64,000 nucleotides of DNA from Leyella stercorea (GTDB taxonomy: Bacteria > Bacteroidota > Bacteroidia > Bacteroidales > Bacteroidaceae). This document shows positions 36,353 through 45,655 of the stretch, one piece after another; positions within the stretch are counted from its first letter, which is position 1, and the number at the start of each line of letters is the position of its first letter. The stretch lies in the NCBI RefSeq assembly GCF_021531355.1, contig NZ_JADYTS010000003.1:100464-164463 (forward strand), written 5' to 3'. The notes below the pieces were generated by a model that saw only the letters and a program-made list of their open reading frames with translations, was not told where the DNA came from and searched no databases. The translations under genes were made by a program, and so were the position numbers.

Positions 36353-38548
36353 CTACTCTGCCAGCGTGAAGTCGAGCTGTTTCTTTTCGAGATTGGCTTG
36401 CGCCACCTTAATCTTTATTGGGTCACCCAGCTGGTACTTGTGGTGATGTCGGCGACCCACGAGGCAGTAGTTGCGCTCGTCGAAGTCGTAGTAGTCGTCG
36501 TCAAGATCGCGCATGGGCACAAGTCCCTCGCAGTGGTTCTCGTCTATCTCGCAGTAGATGCCGTACGACTGGATGCCCGAGATGTGTGCATCGTAGACAT
36601 TGCCGATGCGTTCCGACATAAACTCCACAGCCTTGTACTTTATCGAGTCGCGCTCGGCATTGGCTGCAACCTGCTCCATCTCCGATGAGTGTTCGCACAG
36701 CTCCTCGTAGTGTTCCTTGTTGGCAGAGCGTCCACCTTGCTGATAGCGTGTGATGAGACGGTGCACCATGGTGTCGGGATAGCGACGGATGGGCGACGTG
36801 AAGTGAGTGTAGTAGTCGAACGCCAGACCGAAGTGTCCGATGTTGTGGATGGAGTACTTAGCCTTCATCATGGCGCGCAGAGCCACGGTCTGTATGAGGT
36901 TTTGCTCGCGCTTGCCCTCACAAGCCGACATAAGCGTATTGAGCGACTTCGCCAATGCGCCCTTCGTGCCGTCGGTCTTCATCTTATATCCGAACTTCAC
37001 CACGAACTCGCGCAGCGTCTCCAGCTTCGTCGGGTCGGGATTGTCGTGTACGCGATAGGGTAGGGTCTTGGGCTTCTTGCCCTTCGCCACCTTGCCTACC
37101 GACTCAGCCACCGTGCGGTTGGCGAGCAACATAAACTCCTCGATGAGCTTGTTGGCATCCTTCGAGCGCTTGAAGTAGCAGCGCGTTGGCTTGCCGTTCT
37201 CGTCAACGTCGAAGTGCAGTTCCTCACGGTCGAACTTCACGGCACCGTTCTTGAAGCGTGCCGCGCGCAACTTCTTAGCCAGACGGTCGAGTTGGATGAG
37301 TGCGTCAGCGTTCTCGCCACGGTATCCGCCCTTAGGTGCTGGAGGAGCAGGGTTGCCCGTTCCGTCCACCACGCCGTTGTCTTCGAGCAACTGCTGCACC
37401 TCCTCGTAGGCATAGCGGCGGTTTGACTTTATCACGGTGTGTACGATGCGGTATTTCTTTACGTTGGCGTCGTCGTCGAGATTGAAGATGACGGAGAACG
37501 CTAATTTCTCCTCGTCGGGGCGCAACGAGCAGATGAAGTTGCACAGACGTTCTGGCAGCATCGGAATGGTGCGGTCGACGAGGTATATACTCGTGGCACG
37601 CTTCACCGCCTCCTTGTCTATCACCGACCCCTCCTTGACGTAGTGGCTCACGTCGGCAATGTGTACGCCTACCTCCCACAGTCCGTCCTTAAGCTTCTTT
37701 ATAGACAGGGCGTCGTCGAAGTCCTTGGCGTCCTTCGGGTCGATGGTGCAGGTGAAAGTGTCGCGGAAGTCCTCGCGCTCGGCATAGTCTTCGGGCGTAA
37801 TCTCAGCCGAAATCTTCTCGGCTGCCTCCTCCACATTCTTCGGATACTTGTACGGCAGACCGTATTGCGCGAGGATAGTGTTCATCTCGACGTCGTTGTT
37901 GCCAGCCTTGCCCAGCACGTCCACCACCTCGCCAATCATGTTGCGATGGTCCTGGTCGGGCCATTCCACGATGTGAACGACAGCGTTGTCGCCGTCCTTG
38001 CCGCCCTTCAGCTTGCGTCGCGGAATGATGATGCTGTTGGCAAGTACGTTAGATGGCGAGATGAGCGTGCACAGGTCGTGGTCGAACGACAATCGTCCGA
38101 CGAACGTATCCTTTGCACGCTTGAGTATTTCGATAACCTGCGCCTCCTTGATATGGTTCTTGCGTCGTGCCATACATGCAAAACGCACGCGGTCGCCCGT
38201 CAATGCCCACATCGAGTTGCGCTCTGCCACGAAGATTGGTTTGTCCGAATCGTCGGGCATTATGCTGTTCTTGCCGTTGGTCTTGCGCTGGAACACGCCT
38301 TCCTGCACCTGGCCCTTCATGTTGAGCTGGTAGGAGTTGTCGCTTACCTTGGTGATGAAGTCGTCCCACGCCATCTCCTCCATTATGTCGATGGCGAGCA
38401 TCTTGAGCGGGTGGGTGTCAAGATGCAGGGTACGGAAAATCTCCTTGAACGACATTGTCTTGCCGGGATTGGAGGTGAAGAGTTCCTCAAGTTTCGGGAC
38501 AAGCTGTTTCTTGGTCATGCGCTTGCCGCCCTTTTTTCCTTTTCCCAT
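36353..38548 (-). CDS. rnr: Ribonuclease R
   Basis: A 3'-5' processive exoribonuclease that degrades structured RNA. The 731-aa product has a winged-helix-like N-terminus (about 10-75), cold-shock-like domains (about 90-240), and an RNB domain with IDPKDAKDFDDALS (269-282, metal-binding Asp residues). HTSPIRRYPDTMVHR and an S1 domain at the C-terminus (about 645-730, GLVPMRDL) follow. The start MGKGKKGGKRMTKKQLVPKL is lysine-rich; the second Met at residue 11 is an alternative start. Confidence 0.96.
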   Translation of the reverse strand: MGKGKKGGKRMTKKQLVPKLEELFTSNPGKTMSFKEIFRTLHLDTHPLKMLAIDIMEEMAWDDFITKVSDNSYQLNMKGQVQEGVFQRKTNGKNSIMPDDSDKPIFVAERNSMWALTGDRVRFACMARRKNHIKEAQVIEILKRAKDTFVGRLSFDHDLCTLISPSNVLANSIIIPRRKLKGGKDGDNAVVHIVEWPDQDHRNMIGEVVDVLGKAGNNDVEMNTILAQYGLPYKYPKNVEEAAEKISAEITPEDYAEREDFRDTFTCTIDPKDAKDFDDALSIKKLKDGLWEVGVHIADVSHYVKEGSVIDKEAVKRATSIYLVDRTIPMLPERLCNFICSLRPDEEKLAFSVIFNLDDDANVKKYRIVHTVIKSNRRYAYEEVQQLLEDNGVVDGTGNPAPPAPKGGYRGENADALIQLDRLAKKLRAARFKNGAVKFDREELHFDVDENGKPTRCYFKRSKDANKLIEEFMLLANRTVAESVGKVAKGKKPKTLPYRVHDNPDPTKLETLREFVVKFGYKMKTDGTKGALAKSLNTLMSACEGKREQNLIQTVALRAMMKAKYSIHNIGHFGLAFDYYTHFTSPIRRYPDTMVHRLITRYQQGGRSANKEHYEELCEHSSEMEQVAANAERDSIKYKAVEFMSERIGNVYDAHISGIQSYGIYCEIDENHCEGLVPMRDLDDDYYDFDERNYCLVGRRHHHKYQLGDPIKIKVAQANLEKKQLDFTLAE

Positions 38549-38716
38549 AGTCGTGTATTTTTTTAAGTGTTTTGTCTTAGTCTATGCAAATAAACAAAAA
38601 AGTTTTGACATAGACGGTGTTTTGCTTCGAAAACGTGAGCCGTGTAGTAAAAAAACAACAATATATGTGCTTTTTTTCACATTTATACGCTGTTGCTGCG
38701 AATATTGTTTCATTGT

Positions 38717-38759
38717 GTTTGCGCGGTTTGCGATTTTTTTCGTAACTTTGCACTCTCTA
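38717..38759 (+). promoter_or_regulatory. Promoter with no clear gene
   Basis: TTTG (about 38718-38721), 21 bp and TAACTTTG (about 38743-38750) form a strong match to the Bacteroidetes consensus. The predicted transcript runs into a short open frame at 38777 and possibly on to the lipoprotein gene at 39117. Confidence 0.55.
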
Positions 38760-38776
38760 AACTAAAGCAAATAATT

Positions 38777-38890
38777 ATGAACAGTATATCACCCCTCCTG
38801 ACCCTAAGACGACCATCTTTGTCATTAGAAGCGACAAGGCGGCCTGGGGACTATACCTTATTTATTATATATGCGCTTTTAGCCACTTGA
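38777..38890 (+). CDS. Possible 37-aa leader peptide or small ORF
   Basis: MNSISPLLTLRRPSLSLEAT begins 27 nt after a consensus -7 box and ends before a second promoter at 38939. I do not recognise it. The C-terminal LFIIYALLA is hydrophobic. It could be a leader peptide, a remnant, or part of a small RNA. The DNA is richer in GC than its flanks. Confidence 0.25.
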   Translation: MNSISPLLTLRRPSLSLEATRRPGDYTLFIIYALLAT

Positions 38891-38938
38891 TATAAAACAG
38901 ACATTTTTGTGACAATAACAAAAAAATAATCAATTTTA

Positions 38939-38970
38939 TTTGTGTGATACGGAAATTCTTTCTATTTTTG
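38939..38970 (+). promoter_or_regulatory. Promoter of the collagen-like lipoprotein gene
   Basis: TTTG (38939-38942), 20 bp, TATTTTTG (38963-38970), a textbook Bacteroidetes promoter. The predicted untranslated leader is about 140 nt, A/T-rich, with no clear fold. Confidence 0.8.
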
Positions 38971-39116
38971 CACAGAAATATATTCCAGCAGGAGGTTTTT
39001 ACTCGAATGCTGGACAAAACGACCTAAAAGGGTTGCGAGAAAGTACTATTAATACAGAATCTTTAGCAATAGAAGATAAATATTTTAATATAATTAATTT
39101 TTTTAACATTTGTCGT

Positions 39117-42100
39117 ATGAATAAAAAATTTTTAGGCGCGTTGCTTATTGGTGCACTGACAGTGACATCAACTGGCACACTCGTTTCATGTAAGGATTAC
39201 GATGACGACATCACTAATCTGCAGAATCAGATCGATGCTAACAAATCAGCTATCGAGAAGATTGAGGCTCTTATTAAGAGTGGTAGTGTCATCACAAATG
39301 TCACTCAGGATGGTGCTGGCGTTAAGTTCACTTTGAGCAATGGTCAGAGCTATACCGTTAGCAACGGTAAGGATGGCGTTGCTGGTGCTACTGGCGCAGC
39401 TGGTAAGGATGCTGATGTTTGGACTATCGGAACAGATGGTTACTGGTACAAGAATGCTGAGAAGACCGATTTCTATGCTCTTGGTTCTAAGGGTGACAAG
39501 GGTGACCAGGGCGAAGCTGGCGCTCAAGGTCCTCAGGGTCCTCAAGGTCCTCAGGGCGAAGCTGGTGCTCCAGGTGCTCCAGGTGAGGCTGGCCACTACT
39601 ATCGTCCGAATACAAACGGTACATTCGATGAGTACAAGGCTGATGGCACATTCGTAAAGCATACTGATATCTCTTGGCTCGGTATGGGTATCTCAGCTGT
39701 TGATTATGGTACATACGTAACTCTCGGTAACGTAGTTATCAACGGTGAGCTTAAGACTATCCGTGTAGCTAAGGGTGCTGCTCTTCGTGCACTCGTTTTC
39801 AACCCTGAGGAGTACTATCAGGGTATTGAGGCTATTCAGGTTGACGCTTATGAGTACAACCCGATTACATTGTTTAAGCTTGACGCTAAGAAGCCTCTCC
39901 ACCTTACAAAGGGAACTTCTTCAAGCCTCGTAGCTAAGGACTATACTGATGTTGCAACAGACGCTACTGTATCTTACGTTCCTAACGTAAGCCTTGGTTA
40001 CTATCTCAACCCGTCTAACGCACTCGTTGATCTTAAGGATGTTAGCAAGTTCAACTTCATCGTTAAAGATGTTAACTACACACGTGCTAACGATTTCCTC
40101 TTCGGTAACGACTTCCAGGTAAATTCAGTAGAGGCTGATCAGGCTACAAAGGGTCTTGTATATGTAAATGCAAGCGTTAACGAGAATAATCAGGCCATCA
40201 AGAATATCTTGGAGAATAATGCTGTTACTGTAGCTGCTCTCCGCTACAACGATGGTGACACTGTAGTTACTTCTGACTTTGCAGCTCTCCACCGTGCTCT
40301 GACAAACAAATTCGACATCATTTACGGTGCTGACCGTTCTGGTATGCGATTCGCAGGTTACATCACTGATAATGCTATTGATGAGGCTCGTGCTGCATAT
40401 TATTCTAATAACACAACATTCTCTGTAGCATACAACGAGTCTTTCGACTTCAATACAACTATCCGTGCCGCTTATATGCCTAACGGTGAGCAAATGCAGG
40501 TAATGTCATACCGCAAGCAGAAGGCTGCTGGCTTCGAGTTCCAGTACGAGCTCGTTCCTTTCACTTTGGGTGAAGAGAATACTGATCAGAATGCTCACGT
40601 GAAGCTTGAGAACAGTGTTCTTACTCCGGTAAACAAGCGTTCAAGCATTGGTCGTACAGCTCTTGTTCGTGTTAAGCTTGTTGATACAAAGCACGACAAT
40701 AAGGTCGTATCTGTAGGCTACGCTGCTGTTAAGATTACTGACGTAAAGGCTGAACCTATTGATGGTGGTACATTCTCATTCAACAACAAGTATGAGCTTG
40801 TTTGTGGTACTAATGACTTTGCAACTCTTAAGGTAACATGGGATCAGATGGAGTCTATCTTCGATAAGCTCGGTATCTCACGTGAGGAGTTCAAGAAGAC
40901 TTACTACCTTGATCGCGAGTGGCGTGGTACTACAGCTTATGTTGCTAAGCAGTTCCCTGATATGGTTACAGATCAGCCACTTAATCAGGCACATGCCTTC
41001 GGTGTTGTAAACAAGACAGTTCGCGACAACTGGGAAGATGAGACAAACGTTCTCGTTTGGACTATCAGCAACAATGAGGCTTACGATTTCGTTGCTAACA
41101 AGGAGAATGTAGAGAAGAAGGTTATTGTACGCTTTGTACCTTATAATGGTACTACTAAGTACAACAATGTATACGTAACTCTTACATGGAAGCCTGCAAG
41201 CCGCAAGATTACTCCAGCTTGGAACATCACTATGGCTGACAAGGTCGAGTCTACATGGTTCGATGGCGTTTCTAACAATAAGGGTGAGGCTGCTCTCCAC
41301 GCTCACGTAGAGGCCGCTAAGGCTGATGCAACAGACAACTTCGTATTCTCAGTTGCTCAGTCAACATTCAAGGATGCTACTGGTAAGACCGTTAGCGATC
41401 CAGTTGATGTTCTGAAGGCTAAACTCAAAGCTGCTGGTTATGAGGATTTGGCAAACAGCGCTAAGCTCGTTTACAAGTTCGATAAGGGTGTTACTCTCAA
41501 TGCAGGTAGCGCTGAGGAAAACAAGGCTGATTATTATCTCGTTGGATGCACTGACAATGCTGTATTCGCTCAGGATGCTCGTCTGAAGAGCAATGTAACA
41601 GTTACAGGTACTAAGATTGCCGAAATTAACAATACAACTGGTGTTATCACTTATCTGAAGAATAAAGTTGCTGAGGATATCTTGAACTACGCTGCTCATA
41701 GCGAGCTTGCTAAGGGTAAGACATTCGAGGCTCCGGTTATCATTACTGCTACAACATGTGCTCCTGCTGAGGACGCTATCACAATGACTGGCAACAAGTT
41801 CTTCGTGAAGTTCCTCCGTCCAATCACTGTTACAAGTGCAGCTGCTACAATCATCGACTCTAAGCCGAGCTCATATAAGGCTAAGGCTACATTCAACTTC
41901 ATTGACTGGCGTGATTATGATAACAAGAAGGTTTACGAGACCAGCAACAAGGCATTCGACTTGTTCGATTACTATAAGGTAGCATCAATTGCACAGGATA
42001 AGGATCGCAAGGTAACAAGTAACTTCTCTGGTACATGGGCTGAGCTTAACACTGATGACTTTGTAGTTACATATTCAGGTGTTGCTACTCTCATGGATGG

Positions 42101-42266
42101 TGTTGCTAATGATAAGGCTAAGACCTTCGGTACTATCAATTATGAGAAGAAGACTACAGTTGCTGTTCACGACTTCCAGGTTAAGGTTCCTGTTGTAATC
42201 ACATACGACTGGGGTAAGATCTACACTGAGATTGTTGTTAACATCAAGAAGACTGATAACAACTAA
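39117..42266 (+). CDS. Large collagen-like surface lipoprotein
   Basis: The 1049-aa product (start MNKKFLGALLIGALTVTSTG) has a lipobox LVSC with Cys25. An acidic CKDYDDDI stretch and a short coiled coil follow (about 32-55), as in Bacteroidales proteins with a DUF4988-like N-terminus. About 12 Gly-X-Y triplets (123-159, GDKGDQGEAGAQGPQGPQ) then lead to some 890 residues of predicted beta-rich repeats I cannot assign. The frame is open to 38940, but the signal peptide sets the start. Codon choice resembles the ribosomal genes, so it is likely very abundant. Adhesin or surface-layer roles are guesses. Confidence 0.85.
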   Translation: MNKKFLGALLIGALTVTSTGTLVSCKDYDDDITNLQNQIDANKSAIEKIEALIKSGSVITNVTQDGAGVKFTLSNGQSYTVSNGKDGVAGATGAAGKDADVWTIGTDGYWYKNAEKTDFYALGSKGDKGDQGEAGAQGPQGPQGPQGEAGAPGAPGEAGHYYRPNTNGTFDEYKADGTFVKHTDISWLGMGISAVDYGTYVTLGNVVINGELKTIRVAKGAALRALVFNPEEYYQGIEAIQVDAYEYNPITLFKLDAKKPLHLTKGTSSSLVAKDYTDVATDATVSYVPNVSLGYYLNPSNALVDLKDVSKFNFIVKDVNYTRANDFLFGNDFQVNSVEADQATKGLVYVNASVNENNQAIKNILENNAVTVAALRYNDGDTVVTSDFAALHRALTNKFDIIYGADRSGMRFAGYITDNAIDEARAAYYSNNTTFSVAYNESFDFNTTIRAAYMPNGEQMQVMSYRKQKAAGFEFQYELVPFTLGEENTDQNAHVKLENSVLTPVNKRSSIGRTALVRVKLVDTKHDNKVVSVGYAAVKITDVKAEPIDGGTFSFNNKYELVCGTNDFATLKVTWDQMESIFDKLGISREEFKKTYYLDREWRGTTAYVAKQFPDMVTDQPLNQAHAFGVVNKTVRDNWEDETNVLVWTISNNEAYDFVANKENVEKKVIVRFVPYNGTTKYNNVYVTLTWKPASRKITPAWNITMADKVESTWFDGVSNNKGEAALHAHVEAAKADATDNFVFSVAQSTFKDATGKTVSDPVDVLKAKLKAAGYEDLANSAKLVYKFDKGVTLNAGSAEENKADYYLVGCTDNAVFAQDARLKSNVTVTGTKIAEINNTTGVITYLKNKVAEDILNYAAHSELAKGKTFEAPVIITATTCAPAEDAITMTGNKFFVKFLRPITVTSAAATIIDSKPSSYKAKATFNFIDWRDYDNKKVYETSNKAFDLFDYYKVASIAQDKDRKVTSNFSGTWAELNTDDFVVTYSGVATLMDGVANDKAKTFGTINYEKKTTVAVHDFQVKVPVVITYDWGKIYTEIVVNIKKTDNN

Positions 42267-42355
42267 TCTGTACAGAACAGCTACAACGTATAATAGCCTG
42301 CGTTATCCGTTGACAAAGAGCAACATCATGCCGTAGGCTATATACAACACATAAT

Positions 42356-42404
42356 GGGGCAGGTAAGACAAAGACATATCTTTAAGCTTACCTGCCCCTT
42401 TTTG
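42356..42404 (+). terminator. Terminator after the collagen-like gene
   Basis: GGGGCAGGTAAG (42356-42367) pairs with CTTACCTGCCCC (42387-42398), followed by T5. Confidence 0.9.
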
Positions 42405-42418
42405 CTTTAAATTATTTG

Positions 42419-43018
42419 ATGACTATGAGAAGAAGTAAATTTTGCCTCCTGCTTCTTGCTGCCTTTATAATGGTGGTGATAGGAGGCTTCACATCATGCA
42501 ACTCTAAGAAGGAACAGAAGGGTCCACAACCCACCGAGTTTGAGATGGGTATGACCAGTCAGGACTCCATCGCCGTGCGCAACCTCGTAGACGAATTCTT
42601 CAGCCTTGTAAAGCAAAAAGACTTAGCAGGAGCTACTCAGATGCTCTATCGCATCGATTACAAGAATCCTAAGTCAGAGCCACAGCCTCTCGACAATAAG
42701 GAGATTGAAAATATGATGGGTATGCTCAAGTCAGTTCCTATGGAGAGCTATACCATTGAGTATATCAAGTTCAGTGAGTCCTACGAAAACGAAGTTCTGT
42801 GCAACGTTATGATTAAGAAGGGCAATGGCAAGGATATTCCTGACATCACTACTAAGATGTTCTTCAAGCCAATGCGTTGGCTCGGACAGTGGTGCTTGGG
42901 CGTAATGGACTCAGACCATGGCGACCGCACAGTTATTGATCCGCTGAAGCGTGACTCTATGGAGAAGGAGTATTCTGCAGAGATGAAGGCAAAGAAGGCA
43001 GAGGAGAAGAAAAAGTAA
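42419..43018 (+). CDS. Small lipoprotein of unknown function
   Basis: The product is 199 aa from the ATG at 42419 (an in-frame TTG at 42416 and an ATG at 42425 are alternatives). It has a lipoprotein signal ending GGFTSC, then a helix-rich segment SIAVRNLVDEFFSLVKQKDL like NTF2-fold or DUF4878-type proteins, and a Lys/Glu-rich tail (EYSAEMKAKKAEEKKK). No family is certain. It lies between two envelope genes on the same strand. Confidence 0.75.
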   Translation: MTMRRSKFCLLLLAAFIMVVIGGFTSCNSKKEQKGPQPTEFEMGMTSQDSIAVRNLVDEFFSLVKQKDLAGATQMLYRIDYKNPKSEPQPLDNKEIENMMGMLKSVPMESYTIEYIKFSESYENEVLCNVMIKKGNGKDIPDITTKMFFKPMRWLGQWCLGVMDSDHGDRTVIDPLKRDSMEKEYSAEMKAKKAEEKKK

Positions 43019-43082
43019 CCTTTTTGCATTCTTGCTGAATCCTTTATCTATGAATAACAACTTTAATAAAAAATAAAAGACA

Positions 43083-44198
43083 ATGAAAGCAGTTAAAACT
43101 ATTATGGCAGCTGCACTGCTCGGAATGAGTACGTCAGCTATGGCACAGGCCACTTATCTTGAGGCTAATGGTGACACCACTGTTTTTAAGAAGCATGTAT
43201 TTATGCAGCTTCAGGGTGGTGCTCAGTACACTCTGGGTGAGGCTAAGTTCGGCGATTTGATTTCGCCGAATGTGCAGTTCGGTCTTGGCTATCAGTTCAA
43301 TCCTTGGTTTGGTGCTCGCATTGCTGTCAATGCTTGGCAGAGCAAGGGTGGCTTCAACGGCAAGGTTCATGATGGCACAAACGGTAACATCGTTTACAAG
43401 TACAAGTACGTAGCTCCTACCGTTGACTTCATGTTCAACCTCTCGCAGGCTTTCTGCGGCTACAACCCGCACCGCGTGTTTAACGTTACAGCACTTATCG
43501 GCGCTGGCGCTAACGTAGCATTCAGCAACGACGAGGCTCAGAACGTAGCTGCAAGTGGCTATAAGATGCAGTATCTCTGGGACGGCACCAAGGTACGCCC
43601 CGTTGGTAAGGCTGGTTTGGCACTCGACTTCCGTCTTTCTGACGCCGTTTCGCTCGGCATCGAGGCTAACGCCAACGTCCTCACCGATATGTACAACTCA
43701 AAGAAGGCAGGCAACTGCGACTGGTACTTCAATGCACTCGCCGGTATAAAGATCAATCTCGGCAAGAGCAAGAAGAGCCATCCTTATCAGGAGCCCGTTC
43801 AGCCGGCACCTGTTGTAGAGAACAAGTATGTTGAGCCTGCACCAGCTCCTCAGCCAGAGGTGAAGAAGGAGGAAATCCGTCGCGATATCCACTTCAAGAT
43901 CAACTCTTCAGTAGTCAACCAGGCTGGCAAGGACAAGATTAAGGAGCTTGCCGACTTCATGAAGAATCATGAGGACGCTAAGCTTACCATCGTAGGCTAT
44001 GCCGACAAGAACACAGGTACAGCAGCTTACAACAAGCGCATCTCAGAGCGTCGTGCACTCTCTGTATTCAACATCCTCACCAAGGAGTATGGCATCCAGG
44101 CACACCGCATCAGCTATACCTTCAAGGGTGACGTTGAGCAGCCGTTCCCGTCAAACGACGACAACCGCGTTGCTATCTGCGTAGGCACTGCTGAGTAA
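43083..44198 (+). CDS. OmpA-family outer-membrane protein
   Basis: A 371-aa protein with a signal peptide (cleavage after AMAQ) and an N-terminal 8-strand type beta-barrel (about 25-240). A proline-rich hinge follows (HPYQEPVQPAPVVENKYVEP), then a C-terminal OmpA/MotB domain (about 265-365) with TIVGYADKNTGTAAYNKRIS and RRALSVFNIL that binds peptidoglycan. It links outer membrane and cell wall. Codon use resembles the highly expressed genes. Confidence 0.93.
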   Translation: MKAVKTIMAAALLGMSTSAMAQATYLEANGDTTVFKKHVFMQLQGGAQYTLGEAKFGDLISPNVQFGLGYQFNPWFGARIAVNAWQSKGGFNGKVHDGTNGNIVYKYKYVAPTVDFMFNLSQAFCGYNPHRVFNVTALIGAGANVAFSNDEAQNVAASGYKMQYLWDGTKVRPVGKAGLALDFRLSDAVSLGIEANANVLTDMYNSKKAGNCDWYFNALAGIKINLGKSKKSHPYQEPVQPAPVVENKYVEPAPAPQPEVKKEEIRRDIHFKINSSVVNQAGKDKIKELADFMKNHEDAKLTIVGYADKNTGTAAYNKRISERRALSVFNILTKEYGIQAHRISYTFKGDVEQPFPSNDDNRVAICVGTAE

Positions 44199-44237
44199 AC
44201 AAATACGACAAATCAAATCGTAGATTTCAATTCTTCG

Positions 44238-44294
44238 AAGTCCGGATCTTCCGTTTGTGTGTGAACATAAACGGAGGTATCCGGACTTTTTTTG
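44238..44294 (+). terminator. Terminator after the OmpA-family gene
   Basis: AAGTCCGGAT (44238-44247) and CCGTTT pair with AAACGG and ATCCGGACTT (44279-44288), followed by T7. Confidence 0.85.
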
Positions 44295-44366
44295 TATTTC
44301 TTCCCGTATTACAGAATTTTTAATTAAATTTGCAAGAGACTATCATTATAACAATAATACATACAA

Positions 44367-44687
44367 ATGACACAGGAAGAAAAGACTCAGATAGAGGAGC
44401 GCATCGTTGATGTGCTGAAGACTGTTTACGACCCCGAAATCCCCGTCAACATATACGACCTCGGACTCATCTATAAGATTGATGTCAAGGACGACGGACA
44501 TGTTGACATCGACATGACATTCACAGCACCGTCGTGCCCCGCTGCCGACTTCATTCTCGAAGACGTGCGCCTGAAGGTTGACTCGCTCGAACACGTTAAG
44601 TCGTCGAACGTCAATCTCGTGTTCGAACCCGAATGGGACCAGAGCATGATGACCGAAGAGGCTCGCGTAGAACTGGGGTTCGATTAA
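44367..44687 (+). CDS. DUF59/MIP18-family protein, iron-sulfur assembly (SufT-like)
   Basis: The 106-aa product has the family motif VYDPEIPVNIYDLGLIYKID and the conserved Cys in TFTAPSCPAADFI. Related proteins (SufT, PaaD) help mature Fe-S proteins. No suf genes are in view, so the role rests on family membership. A TAAATTTG box lies at 44325-44332. Confidence 0.88.
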   Translation: MTQEEKTQIEERIVDVLKTVYDPEIPVNIYDLGLIYKIDVKDDGHVDIDMTFTAPSCPAADFILEDVRLKVDSLEHVKSSNVNLVFEPEWDQSMMTEEARVELGFD

Positions 44688-44691
44688 TCGA

Positions 44692-44803
44692 GTTTTGAAT
44701 TTTGAATTTTGAGTTTTGAATTGGTCGGCTTTGCCGATTTTGAATTATTCAATTTTGAATTGATTGGCTGCGCCGATTTTGAATTGTTCAATTTTGAATT
44801 GAC
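44692..44803. repeat. Heptad element (TTTTGAA type) with two GC hairpins
   Basis: TTTTGAA/TTTTGAG 7-bp units begin 4 nt after the DUF59 stop and surround two hairpins (TCGGC-ttt-GCCGA and TTGGC-tgcgcc type). Inverted TTCAATTTTGAA segments follow. It fills almost all of the 119-nt gap before lpxH. Confidence 0.8.
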
Positions 44804-44806
44804 AGG

Positions 44807-45571
44807 ATGAAGAACGTATATTTCCTTTCTGACGCCCACCTCGGGTCGTGGGCTATAGAACACAGCCGCACTCAGGAGCGCCGGCTTGTGCGTTTTCTTG
44901 ACTCGATAAAGACCAAGGCACGTGCCATATATCTGCTGGGCGACATGTTCGACTTCTGGTATGAGTGGCGTTATGCGGTGCCCAAGGGCTACACGCGCTT
45001 CCTCGGCAAACTGTCGGAGCTTACCGATATGGGCGTTGAGGTGCACTACTTCACGGGCAACCACGACATCTGGTCGTATGGCTATCTGCACGACGAGTGC
45101 GGAGTGATAATTCATACGCGTCCGGAGACGGTGGAGATATACGACAAGGTGTTCTATCTGGCGCACGGCGACGGACTGGGCGACCCCGACCGCAAGTTCA
45201 AGTTCATAAAGCGTGTGTTCCACAACCGCCTCTGTCAGGTACTGTTCAGTACGCTCCATCCGCGCTGGAGCATGTGGTTCGGACTCACTTGGGCTAAGAA
45301 CTCGCGCCTCAAGCGTGTCGACGGAATGGAACCGCCCTACATGGGCGAGCAGCGCGAGCACCTCGTATTGTACACCAAGCAATACATGAAGACCCATCCC
45401 AACGTAGACTATTTCATATATGGCCACCGCCACATCGAGCTCGACCTAATCCTCTCGCGCAAGTCGCGTATGATGATTCTCGGCGATTGGATCACGCAGT
45501 TCACGTATGCAGTGTTCGACGGCGAGCATATGTTCCTCGAAGAATACGTTGAGGGCGAAAGCCAACCTTGA
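44807..45571 (+). CDS. lpxH: UDP-2,3-diacylglucosamine hydrolase-like phosphoesterase
   Basis: LpxH-type enzymes make lipid X in lipid A synthesis at the inner membrane. The 254-aa product carries the calcineurin-like motifs in order: FLSDAHLGS, LGDMFDFWYEW, FTGNHDIW, LAHGDGLGDPD and IYGHRHIELD. The start MKNVYFLSDAHLGSWAIEHS is 3 nt after the heptad element. A few other phosphoesterases share these motifs, but GDMFDFW is typical of LpxH. Confidence 0.9.
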   Translation: MKNVYFLSDAHLGSWAIEHSRTQERRLVRFLDSIKTKARAIYLLGDMFDFWYEWRYAVPKGYTRFLGKLSELTDMGVEVHYFTGNHDIWSYGYLHDECGVIIHTRPETVEIYDKVFYLAHGDGLGDPDRKFKFIKRVFHNRLCQVLFSTLHPRWSMWFGLTWAKNSRLKRVDGMEPPYMGEQREHLVLYTKQYMKTHPNVDYFIYGHRHIELDLILSRKSRMMILGDWITQFTYAVFDGEHMFLEEYVEGESQP

Positions 45572-45578
45572 TTTATAG

Positions 45579-45651
45579 TTGAGAGTTGAGGGTTGGAAGT
45601 TGAAAGTTGAGAGTTTAGAGTTGAGAGTTATGATTACAGTAAAACTCTCAA
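45579..45651. repeat. Heptad inverted-arm element (TTGAGAG type)
   Basis: Seven 7-bp units (TTGAGAG, TTGAGGG, TTGGAAG, TTGAAAG, TTGAGAG, TTTAGAG, TTGAGAG) run from 45579 to 45627. The core TTATGATTACAGTAAAA follows, then one inverted unit CTCTCAA (45645-45651). It begins 7 nt after the lpxH stop. Confidence 0.85.
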
Positions 45652-45655
45652 TGAT

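Noticed and set aside
38940..39116. N-terminal extension of the collagen-like lipoprotein
   Set aside because: The lipoprotein signal begins at 39117, and a consensus promoter overlaps the proposed extension.
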